This document shows, piece after piece, positions 36,386-37,626 of a stretch of DNA of 37,626 nucleotides. The stretch comes from Methanobrevibacter sp. (GTDB taxonomy: Archaea > Methanobacteriota > Methanobacteria > Methanobacteriales > Methanobacteriaceae). The position numbers and the translations under genes are program-made. The DNA lies in NCBI GenBank assembly GCA_031284925.1, contig JAITXE010000079.1, positions 1-37,626 on the forward strand, in the 5' to 3' direction. Under the pieces are notes generated by a model. That model saw only the letters and a list, made by a program, of their open reading frames with translations, did no database searches and was not told the origin of the DNA. How positions within the stretch are numbered: the stretch's first letter is position 1; each line of letters opens with the position of its first letter.

Positions 36386-36649
36386 TAATTCATAGATTAA
36401 TCTTAAAAATACTAGTTGTTCCATGATTATCTTATTAATTATATTGTTTTTAATATGTTTTGTTATTCTGAAAAAGAAGTTTTAACTAATATTCCTTCTT
36501 GATGATTATTTATAGTTAAATTTTTTTACTCTCATGATAAATTATTTATAGTAAAAATAATATCATTAATATATATTTAATAAGTAAAAAAAGTTAAATA
36601 ATATTGATTTGGTAGGAAATTTATATATTGTTGAAGTTAAATCTAGGTA
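36386..36649. other. AT-rich gap with promoter for the broken secreted gene
   Basis: No confident gene. A 20-codon hydrophobic frame at 36423-36485 (MIILLIILFLICFVILKKKF) lacks a ribosome site and is not called. GGAAATTTATATAT (36615-36628) is a BRE/TATA-like element whose centre lies about 26 bases upstream of the UUG at 36650, a leaderless layout like that of the SPOUT gene. Confidence 0.45.
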
Positions 36650-37032
36650 TTGTGTAGTATAATACTATTTTTAATAGTCATTAATATAAATTGTTTATTT
36701 GCACTTAGTGAGGATAATATCAGCTTAAGGGGATCTAATTATTTTGAATCATCTATTTTAATGGAATGTGGTTGTGGGGTTCTCATATGAACAAAACTAA
36801 TTTAAATGAGCTTAAATCGTACGGAATAGATAATATACTAATTCATGAAGATGCTTTCACACGAAATTCTCCTGATAATGTTAAAAAATGGATTGATGAA
36901 GCTAATGGTTTAGATATTAAAGTTCATATATGGATTCAATGTTTTTATAAAGATGAGAACTGGTTGAAACCTATTTTAGAGAATAGATCTATTAATCGGA
37001 CACGTTTTGATGAGATTATTGATAAGTTGTGA
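36650..37032 (+). pseudogene. Broken, truncated secreted protein gene, WLWGSHM-domain type
   Basis: Two overlapping frames form one damaged gene. Frame A from the UUG at 36650 encodes a signal-peptide-like MCSIILFLIVININCLFALSEDNISLRGSNYFESS. Frame B (track ORF from 36766) continues with WLWGSHMNKTNLNELKSYGIDNILIHEDAF and ANGLDIKVHIWIQCFYKDENWLKPILENRSIN. The frames join by a one-base loss at about 36762-36770. Frame B stops after DEIIDKL, and nothing recognisable follows. From memory, the domain resembles a TIM-barrel-like putative glycosidase region in Methanobacteriales surface proteins, where a HxDYxRY segment would follow. That segment is missing. The family assignment is tentative. Confidence 0.5.
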
Positions 37033-37278
37033 ATTATAATCTATTGGAAAAAATAGTTAAGCATCTTTATTACAGGATATATGCATTCTTAATGAGGAAT
37101 TTTAAAAGATTTTTTTTCTTTTACAAACATTTGATTTATTTTATCAAATTTATTCTTAAAAAAATTGTACATCAATTTTTTTGCATTGAAAACTTTTATT
37201 CAATTTATTTATTTTAAAAATTCTAATTCATAAAATTAACAATATTTAATAAAAATAATTATCAAAAAAATTAGTTGT

Positions 37279-37626
37279 TCATGAGAGAATTATTAAAAGG
37301 ATTTCTATTGCTCTGATAATTATAAATAATGAGCTTAGATGGATTATTAATATAAATGGGGATCCTGGTGTTCTAAACATTTCTGCTTTTGTAGCAAAAA
37401 ATGGAGCTATCCCTGTTTCACCTGCTATTCCTATGAGAAGTAGTATGGATCCAAAGATAAGCATGGGAGTTGCTGTGATATGGGAAAATTCAAATAGGCT
37501 TAAAGTTCCTGTTGTAGCTAATATTATGGCACCTCCACCGAATAGTGGTAGTGAAGATATCATTGCGATTAATCCATATTGAAATGCAGCATTAAGAACA
37601 CTTATTTGTTTAACAGATGAAACTAT
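37279..37626 (-). CDS. Membrane protein, C-terminal part, EhaG-like candidate
   Basis: The minus-strand frame is open to the window edge, beyond the track's internal start at 37563. It reads [32 protein letters not shown] onward for 115 residues and ends [12 protein letters not shown]. Three hydrophobic segments surround a loop, [21 protein letters not shown]. The style matches membrane subunits of energy-converting hydrogenases (Eha/Ehb) in methanogens. EhaG is my best guess, not a firm match. The stop overlaps a possible next AUG (TCATGA), but that frame reads only M-N-N-stop. So the downstream operon neighbour is missing or lies elsewhere. Confidence 0.45.
   Translation of the reverse strand: MVSSVKQISVLNAAFQYGLIAMISSLPLFGGGAIILATTGTLSLFEFSHITATPMLIFGSILLLIGIAGETGIAPFFATKAEMFRTPGSPFILIIHLSSLFIIIRAIEILLIILS

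Noticed and set aside
36423-36485. 20-codon hydrophobic frame MIILLIILFLICFVILKKKF
   Set aside because: It looks like a tiny membrane peptide but has no Shine-Dalgarno site, and such frames arise easily in A/T-rich DNA.
37029-37217. Plus-strand 62-residue ORF after the broken secreted gene
   Set aside because: F/K/Y-rich low-complexity sequence, no ribosome site, and no match to the expected continuation of the domain.
1-37626. CRISPR arrays, insertion sequences, phage genes, rRNA genes
   Set aside because: No regularly spaced repeats, transposase-like ORFs, phage proteins or rRNA sequence were found on reading the window.

Overview
The window comes from a very AT-rich euryarchaeon, almost certainly a methanogen of the order Methanobacteriales (Methanobrevibacter or Methanosphaera-like). 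This rests on the archaeal/eukaryotic-type ribosomal proteins (eL19, eL32, eL34, eL14, eL18, eS4), aIF1, the archaeal RNase P protein, RNA polymerase subunits D, N and K, Cbf5, archaeal adenylate and cytidylate kinases, and the archaeal alternative mevalonate enzymes. The species cannot be fixed from sequence alone. All confident complete genes are on the + strand; only a membrane-protein fragment at the right edge is on the - strand. 

Left flank (1-3327): a mostly non-coding edge, a METTL5-like RNA methyltransferase, a degenerate-looking stretch, and the MTH1-type SPOUT RNA methyltransferase that usually precedes uL3. Core (3328-19751): the fused S10 and spc clusters, uL3-uL4-uL23-uL2-uS19-uL22-uS3-uL29-aIF1-Rpp29-uS17-uL14-uL24-eS4-uL5-uS14-uS8-uL6-eL32, a 382-base gap, then eL19-uL18-uS5-uL30-uL15-SecY-AdkA-EMC3-like-eL34-Cmk-eL14. 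uS14 is missing from the supplied ORF track but is present. 

Middle (19889-25783): Cbf5, tRNA-Ser(GGA), then the alpha-type cluster uS13-uS4-uS11-RpoD-eL18-uL13-uS9-RpoN-RpoK; RpoN is also absent from the ORF track. Next (26271-33920): enolase, ferredoxin, uS2, a MEMO1-family gene broken by two single-base insertions, mevalonate kinase, isopentenyl phosphate kinase, type 2 IPP isomerase and RNase J. The three isoprenoid enzymes supply isopentenyl and dimethylallyl diphosphate for archaeal ether lipids. 

Right flank (33921-37626): the conserved order stops after RNase J, where a prenyltransferase (idsA) would be expected. Instead there is a secreted GH3 NagZ-type beta-N-acetylhexosaminidase, a broken and truncated secreted gene with a WLWGSHM-type domain, and the C-terminal part of a membrane protein resembling an energy-converting hydrogenase subunit. 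This looks like an accessory or rearranged region, possibly related to cell-surface glycans. 

The points most worth a second look are the MEMO double frameshift, the secreted GH3 enzyme and broken neighbour, the repetitive acidic tails on uS3 and eL34, and frequent UUG starts after strong Shine-Dalgarno sites. No CRISPR array, insertion sequence or phage gene was seen.
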